Assembly: GCA_028571685.1 (NCBI GenBank)
Contig: CM053164.1
Coordinates: 43,264,501 to 43,328,500, forward strand
Length of the DNA stretch: 64,000 nucleotides
Direction of reading: 5' to 3'
Source of the DNA: Heterohyrax brucei
Taxonomy: Eukaryota; Chordata; Mammalia; Hyracoidea; Procaviidae
A program made the translations under genes and the position numbers. This document shows, one piece after another, positions 1 to 11,934 of this stretch; the stretch's first letter is position 1, and every line of letters begins with the position of its first letter. The notes under the pieces are model-generated. The model searched no databases and had not been told where the DNA came from. It saw only the letters and a list, made by a program, of their open reading frames with translations.

Positions 1-738
1 GGCCAGTGGTTCTGCCAGCTCAAAATCCTCACCAAACAGTGTCTTTTTTGGGATGAAGTGGACATTCTTGAATCTCCATTGGATTCTCATCACTTCAAAT
101 GCGACAGTTTTGTTTGTTAACAAAACCATTCATCCCAAAATGGGTCTCATTGCTAAAGATGATTTTTCAGCCCAAATTAGGGTCAACTTCCAATTGTCAC
201 AGAGTCCAGTTAGCAGATGTACAGCACAATCCATGGTCATCGGTCTTCAGTTCTTGAGATAACACAATTTTGTAAGGGTCAAACTTCAACTTCAGATGCA
301 AAATTCATCAAACGGCAGTGAACCAAAGGCCCAGTTTTTGTGCTTGGTGAGAAACTGATTGAGGTAGGCTCTTGTGTACACTGTAACGAATGGTGGCGAT
401 GTTTTCATTGGAACGTGTGGTTTGTTTAATGCATAGGCATTGCCTGATTGGCAGCAAACCCGGTTGTCACACATTTTTTGATTAAACGTCAAATTCTTCT
501 CTCAGAGGGATGATTATACACATGGTAAATTTTACATAATGCACAGAATGTTTGGCAAATGGAATACCCATTTTGATAATAAACTTTAATAATTTCTTCC
601 TGTTGTGGAATTGTGTAACTTTTCGTGGCTGTTTGTCAAGACTAATAAAAAAAGTGGTAAATATGGCTGCTATAGCTTCACAGCTGTTGCCTCTCTGAGC
701 TGTCAAAAATGGGACATCCTTATTGGAAGACCCTTTTA
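1..738 (-). mobile_element. Tc1/mariner-superfamily transposon, copy 1, decayed, cut by window edge
   Basis: Translated on the minus strand in shifting frames, the sequence shows transposase motifs in order. First comes a helix-turn-helix-like part (482-781 holds a 99-codon frame with IIKMGIPF and HSVHYVKF). Then follow ENIATIRYSV, PYKIVLSQELK, IFSNETHF at the first catalytic position (family form FSDEAHF), GFVNKQNCRI and PLHPKK. Several stops interrupt it. The 5' terminal inverted repeat is at about 712-738 (core ttattggaagacccttt on the plus strand) and ends at a TA. The same 17 bases end the second copy at 27830-27855. The catalytic C-terminal part lies beyond the left edge. The motifs resemble arthropod-type IS630/Tc1/mariner transposases. 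No function is expected now. Confidence 0.8.
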
Positions 739-1731
739 CCTTCCTCATTCTCTGCAATATGGCTTGCTCTCCTTTCTTCAAATGTCATTTTATTAGAGGG
801 CTCCTCCCCTGATAGCCTTACACAAAATAGTAATGTCTTCCCCCACTACCGTCTCATCTTAAGCATGCTTTATTGGCTTCATAATGCTTATCATTATGTG
901 ATAAATTTTTGATTGCTTAGTTGTCTGATACCTGTCTCTGCTAGGGTGACCAGTTGCCCTGGTTTTGCCCAGGGTTGTAGAATTTCCTAGTGTTATAACC
1001 TGTGTAGTTGGGGGAGCTGGGATGGTGAGTCATCCTTGTCTCTTCACTGGAGTGGAAACTTCCTGAGAGAATGGAATTTGTTTTGTTCACTGCTCTAGTC
1101 TAGTATCTAGAAGACTGCCTGGTGCGTAGATGTGTTCAGTAGATGTTTGTTAAATCAGCAGTTTTTTCTTAAGACTCTGTATTCCTTGGTGTAGTTGTTA
1201 AGTTTCAAAGACTAGGAAATAGAGTTTAGATGAAATTTCAAAATAGAAGAAGAAAAATTCACTTTTTAGGGAAATCTGAGGGCCAAGAGCCAGTTAGTAT
1301 AACCTCTGAAACAGTGATTGTCTGTTACAGTTTTGCAACATTTTGTGGTAGGCTCAGCTGCCTTAAAAGATATTGTGAAATTGTTTTACCAAAAGTAATA
1401 GTGATCATTCAATTTAATTTAAAATAAAGTTGCATAAAAGAGGAAGGGTGGATCATAAATTTAAACAAGAAAAATGTTGCAATTACAACAAGGTTGGAAA
1501 CCACTGGTGTCTGACTTCTTTCAGCTTACAAAAGGTGAGGGTATAGTATAGTGTTTGGAACAACTGTCTTCAAGGTAATGAATCCAATGTAACTGTAGTT
1601 CCTACCCACTGGTTATATGATTCTTTTATTTCCTCTGTTCTGTTTGCTTGGAGTAGAAGTATAGAAAGAAATATTAATGCCTTGTCCTTTCTTTACCTCT
1701 GCTACCTACACAAAGACTACCTTTTTTTTTT
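739..1731. other. Intron sequence; weak L2 tail at about 1040-1160
   Basis: Around 1040-1160 the pattern (gagaatggaatttgttttgt, tgcctggtgcgtagatg, agatgtttgttaaat) matches the degenerate 3' end of an ancient L2 in plus orientation. I see nothing else to name in the interval. Confidence 0.45.
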
Positions 1732-3098
1732 TTTATTGTGATTGAGGGGAAGTGTGCAATCCAATTTAAATTTGCATGCCTGCCTATCTGCAGCTCCTTT
1801 TCCTCTCCTTGCCTGGTGACAGCACACCCTTTTTTCCATTCTATACCTGTCATAACCTCTTAACAATCTCCTGTCCCCTCCACCCTCTCCACTCCTCTCT
1901 AATAAGTGGCCAGTAGGAAGGCATCTTATAGATACATAGAATCATAAAGTGCATACACGACGTGGTCACTCTGTGTCCCCGAGTCCAATCCATTCCTGGC
2001 TGAAGAGTGGAACTCAGTAATGATTTATGATCAGGGGCAGCATCATGTCTAGGGGTCATGCTCCCAGGGGAACCCCCAGGCCTTCAGACCATCAGCTGTA
2101 GTCTTTTGGTGGAGTTCTTAGGGTGCACTGCTTTGTTTTCTTGTGTTGCCACTGGAACCCAACACTGTGAGCCCCATCATGGCTGTCACTGGTGGTGGCC
2201 AGGCGCCATCTGGTTCTTCTGGTCACACTGATACAGTCACTCATTCACGTGTGTCTTTCTGTCTTCTGGGTCTTTTTCCCTTGTGTCGTTGTTGTCCTTG
2301 GTGATCATCTGTTCCAGCTGACCATTTGGTGTACCTCAGATGGCAGCTTGCTAGCTTTTAAGACTCAGACGCCACTTACCAGTATGGGGTGTGGAAGACT
2401 CTCTTAGCAATAGGCTAGTTATGCCAATTGACCTGGATGTCCCCTGAGAGCATGGTCCTCAGACCCCCGTCCCTGCTACTCTTTCCTTGCAGTATTGGGT
2501 TAAGATTGGAAGAATTTTGAGATTATGTTGAAGTCCAGTTAAATTGATCCTCTTTTGAATGTGTGCTGTCACTGATTTCACTCCACCAAATTTCTATCAG
2601 CTGTATAGTCTATAACTAACCCTCTCACTCCCTTCCTCCTCTCCTTTGCAGCTGTCAAAGAGTCTTTTCTTCTGTACATGAGTCTGTTTTCAAGTCCTTA
2701 TAGTAGGGGTCTCATACAACATTTGTCCTTGTGCAGCTGACTGATTTCACTCAACATAATGTCTTCCAATTGAAACCAGGTGCTTCCTAAAATCACCATT
2801 GTTCTTTATCTTTACTTAGTGTTCCATTGAGTATATGCACCGTAGTTTGTTGGTCCATGTATCTGTTGTTGTGCATCTGAGTTGATTCTGTCTTTTTGCT
2901 ATTGCGGACTGCACTGCAGTAAATGTTCGCCTGCATGTGTCTGTTCATGTGACTGCCCTTGCTTCTGTAGGATATATTCCAAGCAGTGGGATTACTGGGT
3001 GAAATAGTATACATATTTCCAGCTTTTTAAGGAAGCACCAGATTGGTTTCCAAAGAGGTTGTACCATTTTGCAATCCCACCAGCAGTGTGGGAGAGTT
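1732..3098 (-). mobile_element. L1 fragment, 5'-truncated (3' UTR plus ORF2 C-terminus)
   Basis: It starts with a poly(T) tract (the L1 poly(A) read backwards), followed by a 3' UTR closely related to that of the full-length L1 at 20690-21692. Above about 2750 the minus strand encodes the ORF2 C-terminus: LPHCWWDCKMVQPLW and PVIPLLGIYP in one frame, MHNNRYMDQQTTVHI in another. At least one frameshift separates these. The element stops abruptly at about 3098 inside the Cys-rich domain, the usual 5' truncation. Confidence 0.9.
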
Positions 3099-3850
3099 CC
3101 AGTCAGAAAGACTGCTTTTGTATGTGTTCTCACAAAAGAGTTCCCATCCCCTGTGTACATGAAATATTTGCTAAGAATCTACTAATCTGGAATGTTCTGT
3201 GTGGCACACTCTCCAAAAATGCCATCCAAATGGTTGGTCCTCCTGTTCCTAAACTCTTCTAACTACCTTGGCTTAGAACATATTTTAAAATAGAATGCTA
3301 TATCATTTTTAAAATACCTCAGGTGATAATTATAAAAGTGTGAGTTTAAGCCCTCAGGTGGTTGTGTTTCTTAAGGCAGGTAAATAACCAGCATTGCAGC
3401 AGGGGTGTGTGTGCGATAAATAAGGAGATAGAGATGTATGCATAGCGTACTGTGGGAGAATTTAGAAGGTGCCCTTTTACCGGATCCATGTTATTAAGTG
3501 TCAAGGAATTAGAAATATATTTATTGATTGTAAGGAATATATAATTTTATATAGCTCTTTTGATGAAGAATAGTATGCATACAGAAGAACCACAGCTCAC
3601 CGTCAAGTTTATCCTAATTCATGGTGAACCTATTTGTGTCAGAACAGAATTGTGCCTCAGACAGTTTTCAGTGCCAGTTTTATGTACACACACAATGTTG
3701 TGCAAATTGTAAATGTACATACATGCAGAATAGTCTACAAATTATAAACATACATTGTGGAAAAATTCTAAAAAGTAAACATAGAGATGTAAGTAGCACC
3801 GAGATCTGGAAACAGAATATTTCCATCATCCAAATGCACACTCATGCCCC
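3099..3850. other. Intron sequence, nothing recognised
   Basis: AT-rich, with no open frame of interest on either strand and no repeat I could name. The frame at 3621-3890 (89 codons) runs into the ancient L1 piece and has no recognisable motif. Confidence 0.5.
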
Positions 3851-4215
3851 TGTCTGTAACCATAACTACTTTGCCCAAGAACAAATATGATGTTGACTTA
3901 TATCAGTGTAATGTTGCCTCTTTATTGAATTTTTCATAAACGAAGTGTGAGTGATACTGTACTCATGTGTCTGAACTTTTTCACTCAATGTTTGTTAGTT
4001 TATGTAGTTTTTGTTGTGATTTTCACTGCTATGTAATTTCATTGTATGGACATACCACAGTTTATGTGTCTATTCTACTGTTGATCAACATTTGGATTTT
4101 CCTTCTTTCTTTTGCTTTCTTTCTCTCTCCCTCTCTCCTGATCCTGCCTCCTCTTTCTTTCTTTCATCTATTGTGAATAGTGCTGCTATGAACATTCTTT
4201 TTAGTGCCTGTATAG
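3851..4215 (-). mobile_element. Ancient L1 (L1M-type) 3' fragment
   Basis: The series ctttttcactcaatg, tttcattgtatggacatacc and tgctgctatgaacattc is the antisense of an old mammalian L1 ORF2 end and 3' UTR. A pyrimidine-rich stretch (4105-4165) interrupts it. Confidence 0.65.
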
Positions 4216-4690
4216 TATGTTTTAAAATAGAATTGTCATTAAAATATCAAAATGCTCAAAATATATCCTCATCCTAATGGATCTCAGATTCTAAACTCTG
4301 TCTTGTAAGGCTGTTGGTAATGCCTCTGCTTTTCAAAAGATTTTTCTTAATTTTTAACTTCTTGCCTAGGCTGCACCTGAATTTACCAAATGTTATGAGG
4401 AGAGCTTGCTGCATACTTGTATTTGAGGTCTTGCAAGATTCTGCCAAAAGTGCTGATGTTTCTTCTGAGCTTCAGCAGCACCTATATGACTATACAAAAC
4501 CTGTTCTGCTTCCTTCTCATGCCCATAATTCACAAATGTCCTTATGGTAAAAGTTGTTTTAGAAGTCAGCTCATCTCCTGGAACTCGGCCCTCTCTGCAT
4601 TCACAGCCTCTTCAGTTCCTGTTGCTTCACCAGATCCAGAATGCCTTCAAATAGATGATATCTCTATTTTTATTTGGCATTTTAGTTGTT

Positions 4691-4858
4691 CTTGGAGCTC
4701 TGGTGGCAAAGAGTTACAAGCTCAGGGTGCTAACTACAAGGCTGGCAGTTCAATTCCACCAGCCACTACTTGGAAACCCTATGGGGCAGTTCTGTTCTGC
4801 CCTATAGGGTCTCTGTGAGTTAGAGTTGACGTGACAGCACACATTAGCAACAACAACA
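4691..4858 (+). repeat. AfroSINE
   Basis: tRNA-derived head (ctctggtggcaaagagttac, pol III A-box-like), a B-box-like cagttcaattccacc, then the body gaaaccctatggggcagttc and the tail ctgtgagttagagttgac, ending in (caa)n. Divergent, so fairly old. Confidence 0.9.
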
Positions 4859-5884
4859 GTTTTTGTTATTGAGAGAACTGGTTTGTACAGTATATGCCAT
4901 CTCATTTGAAGACAAAGTTACGTTACATTTTGTGAACAGAGTTTTACTCTTTCAGTGCAATATTATAAAAACACTAGCTGGCTGTAAAATACCATGCACC
5001 TTGTTGATTAGAATACAGAAACTTTTGGCAGTGAATTAAGACAAATGTTGGATAATACTCTGTACGTCTTCTTTTTTTTGTGTGTGAAAGTGTAGATTTT
5101 AAATTCCAATAGCTATTTTTCACATAGAAATGAGGATAAATAATATTTTGAGGTAATATATCCATTCCTCTTGAATTACATGCAACTTGCAATCTAAAGA
5201 TGCGTCAGTATTTGACCCAAGTGACTATGAAAAAATTATTACAAATTTTGATTTCTACTTGGTTTATGTGTTGAGGAATCAGAATTGTATTCGCACCGCT
5301 TAAGATTATCTCCCTGGTTTTACATACCTGTCATGGCTTGATCTTTATGAGACAGGAAGTTCTTATGATGGGAGATAGTGGAAGGCTCCTGGTTTAAAAA
5401 TGGTGGTTTCTGATTCCCTCTTTTCCTTCGAAGGTGTTGGTGTTATAACCAATTGTGGATCAAGGAGAGGAATAGTAACATATATACTTAAGAATATATG
5501 CATATAATTTTAAAGACATGTTGTAAACAAGGCTTTAAAAACATGGCTATAGAAAAACAGAACATCTTGAAAGTACAAATACGATGCATTTAAAATGTAC
5601 ACTCTCATATGACAAAAAAGGCAGAAAGTTATTTTTTGAAATCCAATTGCAAATATAACATTTAGCAGATGCTACTAGTTTTGATTTTATTCAATTAAAT
5701 TTGCAAAAATGCTTTTGGGAAATTGAGGTAGTAAGTTGAATGTAAGGCATTGCTGTTTAAGAATTTGCTTATCCATAGGACTCACTTAAGGATCAGTTCT
5801 GAAAGTTGTCCATTGTCTGTAGTTGGTGTTCTCTTTGTTAACCTCTGTTTAGCATCTCTTATACTGTCTGCCCTTCTTGTTGAA
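4859..5884. other. Intron sequence, nothing recognised
   Basis: No repeat family or coding pattern recognised. There are a few homopolymer runs (for example the T run near 5075). Confidence 0.5.
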
Positions 5885-6385
5885 AAGTTGCATTTTTATG
5901 GCCACCACCAATGTCTGCCCTGACAGGGAATACAACATAGAGTCCCTGACATTGTGGAAGAAAAATGGATGTGCAGAACTAGAACTCTATTAAAAAGACC
6001 GGAGTTGGTGGTCTGACAGACTGGAGTGTCCCAGAAAGACATGACTCCTAGATTCTCTGTTAACTCAGAGCTAAAACCATTCCTGAAGTCAAAGATCACA
6101 GTGAACCGTAACACATAAAATCATATTGGCAAAGAGTGTGCTTCTTCATTTTAAGTAAATTTAGGTACATGAGACAAACTGGGCAGCTCCTGTTCAGAGG
6201 TGAGGTGAGAGGGCAGAGGGGTACGGGAGCTGGCTGAGTGGATACAGGAAATGCAAGGTGGAAAGGACAAGTGTACGGTTAAAGGATGGGGACAGCAGCT
6301 AGAGTTAGATAGCAGTGTGTGTGTGCAAATTTTTGTATGACAAATTGACTTGGATTATAAACTTTTACTTAAAGTGCAGTATAAC
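5885..6385 (+). repeat. Unclassified interspersed repeat, copy A
   Basis: Between about 6085 and 6375 this aligns by eye with 57950-58235. Shared strings include gggcagctcctgttcagagg (copy B: gagcagctcctgtccagagg), agctagagtt and tttttgtatgacaaa, and the end acttaaagtgcagtataa (copy B: acttaaagcacaataaaa). Copy A probably continues left to about 5885. The orientation is set by the AATAAA-like end followed by A-rich sequence in copy B. I do not know the source gene or family. Confidence 0.6.
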
Positions 6386-9300
6386 ATTTTTTTCTTTTTT
6401 AAAAAATTGTATTAAGTGAAAGTATACAGTGCAAATCGATTTTGCATGCGTACCTTTCTGCAACTCCTTCTGCTCTCTTTGACCAGGAATGGCACTCTCC
6501 TAATTATCATTCTATACTTACACTATCCTCTTAACAAGCTCTTGCCCCCCTCCTCTTCATCCCTTTTTTTGCCCATCTAGAAAGACACTGGTAGGACAGC
6601 ATCCTATAATTCATAGAACCATAAAGTACACACACCATATGGTCACATTGTGTCTGCAGTTCCAGTCCATTTTTGTCCAAAAAGTTGACCTCCGTAGTGT
6701 TTTCTGGTCAGGGTTGGCAGCAGGTCTCGTGGCATGCTCCCAGTGGTTCCTCCAGGCTATCAGACCATCAGTTGTGGTCTTTTAGTAGATTGCATCCCTC
6801 TTTTCCTCATATTGCCACAGGGACTCTACATTGTGTGCCCCATCATGGCTGTCTTTGGTGGTAACTGGGCACCATGTGGTTCTTCTGGTCATGTGTTGAT
6901 ACAGTCTCTCATTCACATGGGTCCTCTGTCTCCTGAGCTCTGTTTTCCTCAGGTCTTCATTGTCCTCTGTGATAATCTCTTCCAGATGAGTTGGGACCAT
7001 TAGGTATACCTCAGGTGGCAGCTTGCTAGCTTTTAAGACCCAAGATGCCACTCACCAGTATGGGGTGCAGAAGACTCTCGTAGCAATAGGCTAGTTATGC
7101 CTGTTGGCCTCAATGTCCCCAGAAAGTATGGTCTCCAGAACCTACCCCTGCTACTCTGTCCTTGCAGTATTGGGTTGAGATTAGAAGAGGTTTCAGTTTA
7201 TGGTGAACTCCGGTTAAGTTGATTACTTTGTATTGCATGCTGTCATTGTTTTCACCTAACCAAATGTTTATCAACCATCTAATCTATGACCAGTCTTCTC
7301 CCTCCCTCCCCACCCTTGTAGCCATCAAAGAGTCTTTTCTTCTGCACATAGTTTATTTTTAAGTCTTTATAATACGGGTCTCATACAATATTTGCCCTTT
7401 TGCCGCTGACTGATTTCATGAAGCATGTCTTCCAGTTAAAACTAGTTATGACATGCTTCCTAAAATTATTGTTGTTCTTTATCATTGTGTAGTGTTCAAT
7501 TGAGTATATGTACCATAGTTTGTTAATGCATTCATCTGTTGTTGGTCGTCTAGGTTTCTTCTGTCTTTTTGCTGTTGTGGACTGTGCTGCAGTAAACATT
7601 TGTGTGCATGTATCTGTTTGTGTGACCCCCTTTATTTCTATAGGATATATTCCGAGCAGTGGAATTACTGGGTAAAATGGTGTATCTATTTCCAGCTTTT
7701 TAAGGAAGCACCAGATTGGTTTCCAAAGAGGTTGTACCATTTTGCAGTCCCACCAGCAATATAGGAGAGTTCGAATCTCTCCACAGCCTCTCCAGCATTT
7801 GTTGTTTTGTGTTTTTTGGATCATGGCCAGCCTTATTGGGGTGAGATGGTGTCTCATTGTAGTTTTGATTTGGATATCTTTAATAGCTAAGGATAGTGAA
7901 CATTTCCTTAATGTGTCTTTTGGCGGCCTGGATGCCCTCTTTGGTGAAGTGTCTTTGCATCTCCTTCGCTTAATTGGGTTATTTACCTTTTTCTTGTGGA
8001 TATTTTGCAGTACCTTGTAGATTACAGAGATCAGACTTTGGTCCAACATATAGTTGTCAAATATTTTTTCTCATTCTGTAGGTGATCTTCTAACTCTTTT
8101 GATATAGTCTTTAGATGAGCAAAAGTATTTGATTTTTAGTAATTCATATTTATCTGTTTTCTGTTCAGTTGATCATGCTTGCTTTCTCAGATTTTGTAGT
8201 CTGTCTAAGCTGTTTATTGGAAATTCCATTGTTTTAGGAAAACTTTTCTGTTTTAGGTTCGATATTTAGGTCTTTGATCCATTTTGAGGTAATTTTTGTG
8301 TAAGGTGTGAAATATGGGTCTTATTTCAGTTTTTTGAAGGTGGATACCCAAGTTTTCCAACACCATTTGTTAAAGAGACTGTTTTTACCCGTTTACAATC
8401 TTAGGGCATTTGGCAAATACCAACTGTTCATAAGACGATGTTGGCATCTCCCTAGTCTCCACTCTGTTCTGTTGATCTATATGTCTCTTTTGTACCAGTA
8501 CCAGGCTGTTTTGACTACTGTTACAGTGTAAGGCCTCCCACTGCATTTCTCTTCTTTAGTAGTTGTTTACATATGTGGGGTTTCTTCCCTTTCCAAACAA
8601 AGTTGGTGATTTGTTTCTTCATCTCATTAAAAAAATGACACTGGAATTTGTATTGGCATTGCAGTGTATATGTAGACTGCTTTGGGTAAAATAGACATTT
8701 TCACAAGGTTAAGTCTTCCTATCCATGAGCAAGGTAGGTTTTTGCACTTGTGTAAGTCTCTTTGAGTTTGTTGCAGTAATGTCTTGTAATTTTCTTTGTG
8801 TAAGTCTCTTACTTTTCTAGTTAGATTTGTTCCTAAGTAGTTTATATTCTTGGGTGCTGTAGTAAATGGTATTGATTTGGTGATTTCTTCTTTGATGATC
8901 TCTTTGTTGGTGCAAAGGAATCCTACTGATTTGTTTAATGTTTATGTTATATCCTGATACTTTGCTGCACTCTTCTCTTAGTTGTAGTAGTTTTCTTGTG
9001 GATTATTCAGGATTCTCTGCATATACAACCATACCATCTGCAAATAGGGAGATTTTTACTTCTTGTTTGCCAGTGTGGATACCCATTATTTCTTTGTCTT
9101 TTCTAATTGCTCTGGGTACAACCTCTAGCACGATGTTGAATAAAAGTGGTGAGAGTGGGCATCCTTGTCTACTTCCTGTTCTCAAGGGAAATTCTTTCCA
9201 TCTCTCTCCATTCAGGATGATGTAGGTGATTGGCTTTGCATAGATGACCTTTATTGCGTTGAAGAATTTCTCCACTATTCCTATTTTGCTGAGAGTTTTT

Positions 9301-10155
9301 AGCATGGATAGTTATTGAACTTTGCCCAATGCATTTTCTGCATCAGTCAACAAAATCAGGTGGTTCTTATATTTTGTGCTACTTATGTAGTTGATCACAT
9401 TAATTATTTTTCTGATGTTGAACCAGCCTTGCATCCCTGGTATGAGTCCAACTTGGTCATCATGAATAATTTTTTTGATTTGTTGTTGAATTCTGCTGGT
9501 TAGGATTTTGTTGAAGATTTTTACATGTAGGTTCACGAACGATATTGGTCTATAATTTTCTTTTTTAGTGGGATCTTTCCCTGGCTTTGGTATCAGGGTT
9601 ATGCTGGCTCCGTAGAATGAGTTTGAGAGTATTGCTTTGCTTTCTATGTTGTGAAAGAGCCTCAGTGGTATTGGAGTTCACTCCTCTCTAAAAGTTTGGT
9701 AGAATTCTCCAGTGAAGTCCTCTGGGCCAGGACTTTTTTTAGTCGGTAGTTTTTTGATGACTTTCTCAATTTCTTCCTTTTGTGACAGGTTTATTAAGTT
9801 GTTCTACTTCTCCTTGTGATAATTTTGGTAGGTGATAGGAATCTAGAAATTTGTCCATTTCCTCTAGGTTTTCAAATCTGTTAGAATACAGTCTTTCGTA
9901 GTATTGTTATGATATGTTTGATTTCCATTAGGTCTGTTGTGACATTTCCTATCACATTTCCTGTTTGGGTTCTTTGTTTTCTCTCCTGTTTCTCTTTTGT
10001 AAGTTTAGCCAATAGTTTATCATTTTGTTGATCTTTTCAAAGAACCAGTTTTAGGTTTTGTTAATTTTTTCAGATGTCCTTCTATTGTCTATTTCATTCA
10101 GTTCTGCTCTAACCTATATTGTCTGTTTTCTTCTGGTGCCTTAGGGGTTCCTTTG
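6386..10155 (-). mobile_element. L1 fragment, about 3.8 kb (3' UTR and most of ORF2)
   Basis: From left to right it holds the antisense 3' UTR (6386-7400), the ORF2 C-terminus (minus frame 7381-8049 with NKCWRGCGE and CWWDCKMVQPLW, the Cys-rich motif), thumb and RT (9003-9305: [16 protein letters not shown]; 9312-9536: [15 protein letters not shown]) and the start of the RT/linker region up to about 10155. The RT catalytic box reads [12 protein letters not shown], so the second Asp of FADD is Gly in this copy. Multiple frameshifts and stops make it dead. It is 5'-truncated and antisense to BABAM2. Confidence 0.92.
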
Positions 10156-11934
10156 TTAAAAATGCAGTAACAGTTTTTTAAAAAGAAAAGTTGTGTTTTT
10201 AAATTACAGTTGTTCAGCTTTTATTATTAACATCTATAAAATGTAGATAAGTACTAAGAAAAAACTACCCATACTCCTACAAAATTTAGAGATGCATTTA
10301 ACCTTTAAGTGTATTTACTTCCAGTGTTTTTTCTGTCTGTATTCATACACACTTATGTTCTCTACAGTTTTTAATCATTTTTTTAACTTTATGTAATGTT
10401 ATAGACATGTTTCCTATGACATTATGAATTGATCTAAAGCATTTTTTAATATTGGCCTCTTCTCTTTTGACCTGCCTCTGATTGTTAGTAACTCCTCAGG
10501 AAAATAAAAGATGTATTTCAAACCACTAATTTTTCTTTTTATAAAAACTTCTGTGTCGTGTTGAAAATGATGAGCTCCAATAAAGACTGATGAGCTCCAA
10601 TAAAGACTGATTCTGCTATATTCATAGACTAAATGAAATGGTGTTATTTGTGAATTCTTAACTCCCCTTTTGCTTACCATAAATAGCTAACTGTTGGTTA
10701 TGGTTAATAATGTACTAAAAAGATTAATTCATTATTTTAAGTCTAGTGTCTACAAACAGGGTGTCTACGTATGTTACTCTTAAGAAGATAAGGTGAAGTG
10801 AATATTTTTGTAAAATAACAGTGTAAGTTATTTTTGGCCAGCATCTGTATAGCATTGAGTAGGAGACAACAAACGCTGCCTTGTAAGACGACTTTGCCCT
10901 AATTGGAGAAGTAAGACTTCAGCATAAAAAGAGTTCTGTCATAGCATATTGCAGTGTATTTTCATTGCACCTGATCCACATGTCTGTAGCATTTGCTGTG
11001 CTATCCAGTAACTACTTACCTTGTTGTCTTTCCAATTCTGAGAATGTCTTAAAGGCAGAAGCTGTATCTTACTCATTTCTGGTTTTCTTAACAGCTATTT
11101 GTGGTATTGGGTACCTAGTGAATACACACTAAGGTGGGTTTTGTTGTTGTTGTTGTTTCACTTTTTTAATTAACAAATATTCTAAGAACCACATTAATGC
11201 CACAGGAGTACTGATAGAATAATGGTTACTAAGCCTCAGGGTGATGTGAGGCTTTATGGAGGAGGAAGGGTTTTAGCTGGGTCTTCAAACAGGGATTATA
11301 ATTTATAAGAAAACCAGAGTGGATGGCACTGTCAGCAGGACAGCATACCTACATAGAAGCATTATGTATCAAGGGTAGCATGATAAAAGCTTGAAGTATA
11401 GTTTGCATAGACATATGGAGGACAGTACAGGACAACAAAATTCAGGCAAATGTCAAGGAGTTTAGAAATACAAAGCTAGGGGTTATTCAATAGGTTCCTT
11501 GACAGTGATTTTACAAAGTTTTCCTGGTCTTAGGTTTTGCTTTGTTTTTCTTTCTAATATAAGTTACTAAGACATTTAAGTTTCTTTGAGATGCTCATGA
11601 TATAAGGATAATTCTTTTTTCCCTTGTGGCATTAAGGATTCCAGAAATTTCTGTAGTTATATACACTTCTGGAAATAGTTATAAACTTTGAGTTTATAAT
11701 TATTAATAACATTTTTAACATGAAGTTTATAGTATTTCAGAGAAGTCAAATGTTTATGATGCATTTTTAAGAATAACATGCAGTTGATTCTTGACTACAT
11801 TCTCTCGTGATCTAAATGAATTATTTCTCGTTCTTCACTTGTTTTAGAGACTGACTAGGGAAGTACCTTATTTTCTTACCACTCCCTTACTGTGGGTGCT
11901 TTTGGCAAGATCTTATGAGGGAAGGTCCCCCCCT
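10156..11934. other. Intron sequence with an L2 remnant near 11028-11135
   Basis: The only recognisable parts are a perfect 20-bp tandem duplication at 10571-10610 and a degenerate L2 3' end (cttaaaggcagaagctgtat, gtacctagtgaatacacac) at about 11028-11135, plus orientation. I see no coding pattern. Confidence 0.45.
10571..10610. repeat. Perfect 20-bp tandem duplication
   Basis: The unit tgagctccaataaagactga occurs twice back to back without a mismatch, in otherwise non-repetitive sequence. Identity of the two units points to a recent replication-slippage event. Confidence 0.97.

Noticed and set aside
4417-4818. 133-codon plus-strand frame with hydrophobic patches
   Set aside because: Its second half reads through the AfroSINE at 4691. 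The first half has no motif and no splice context.
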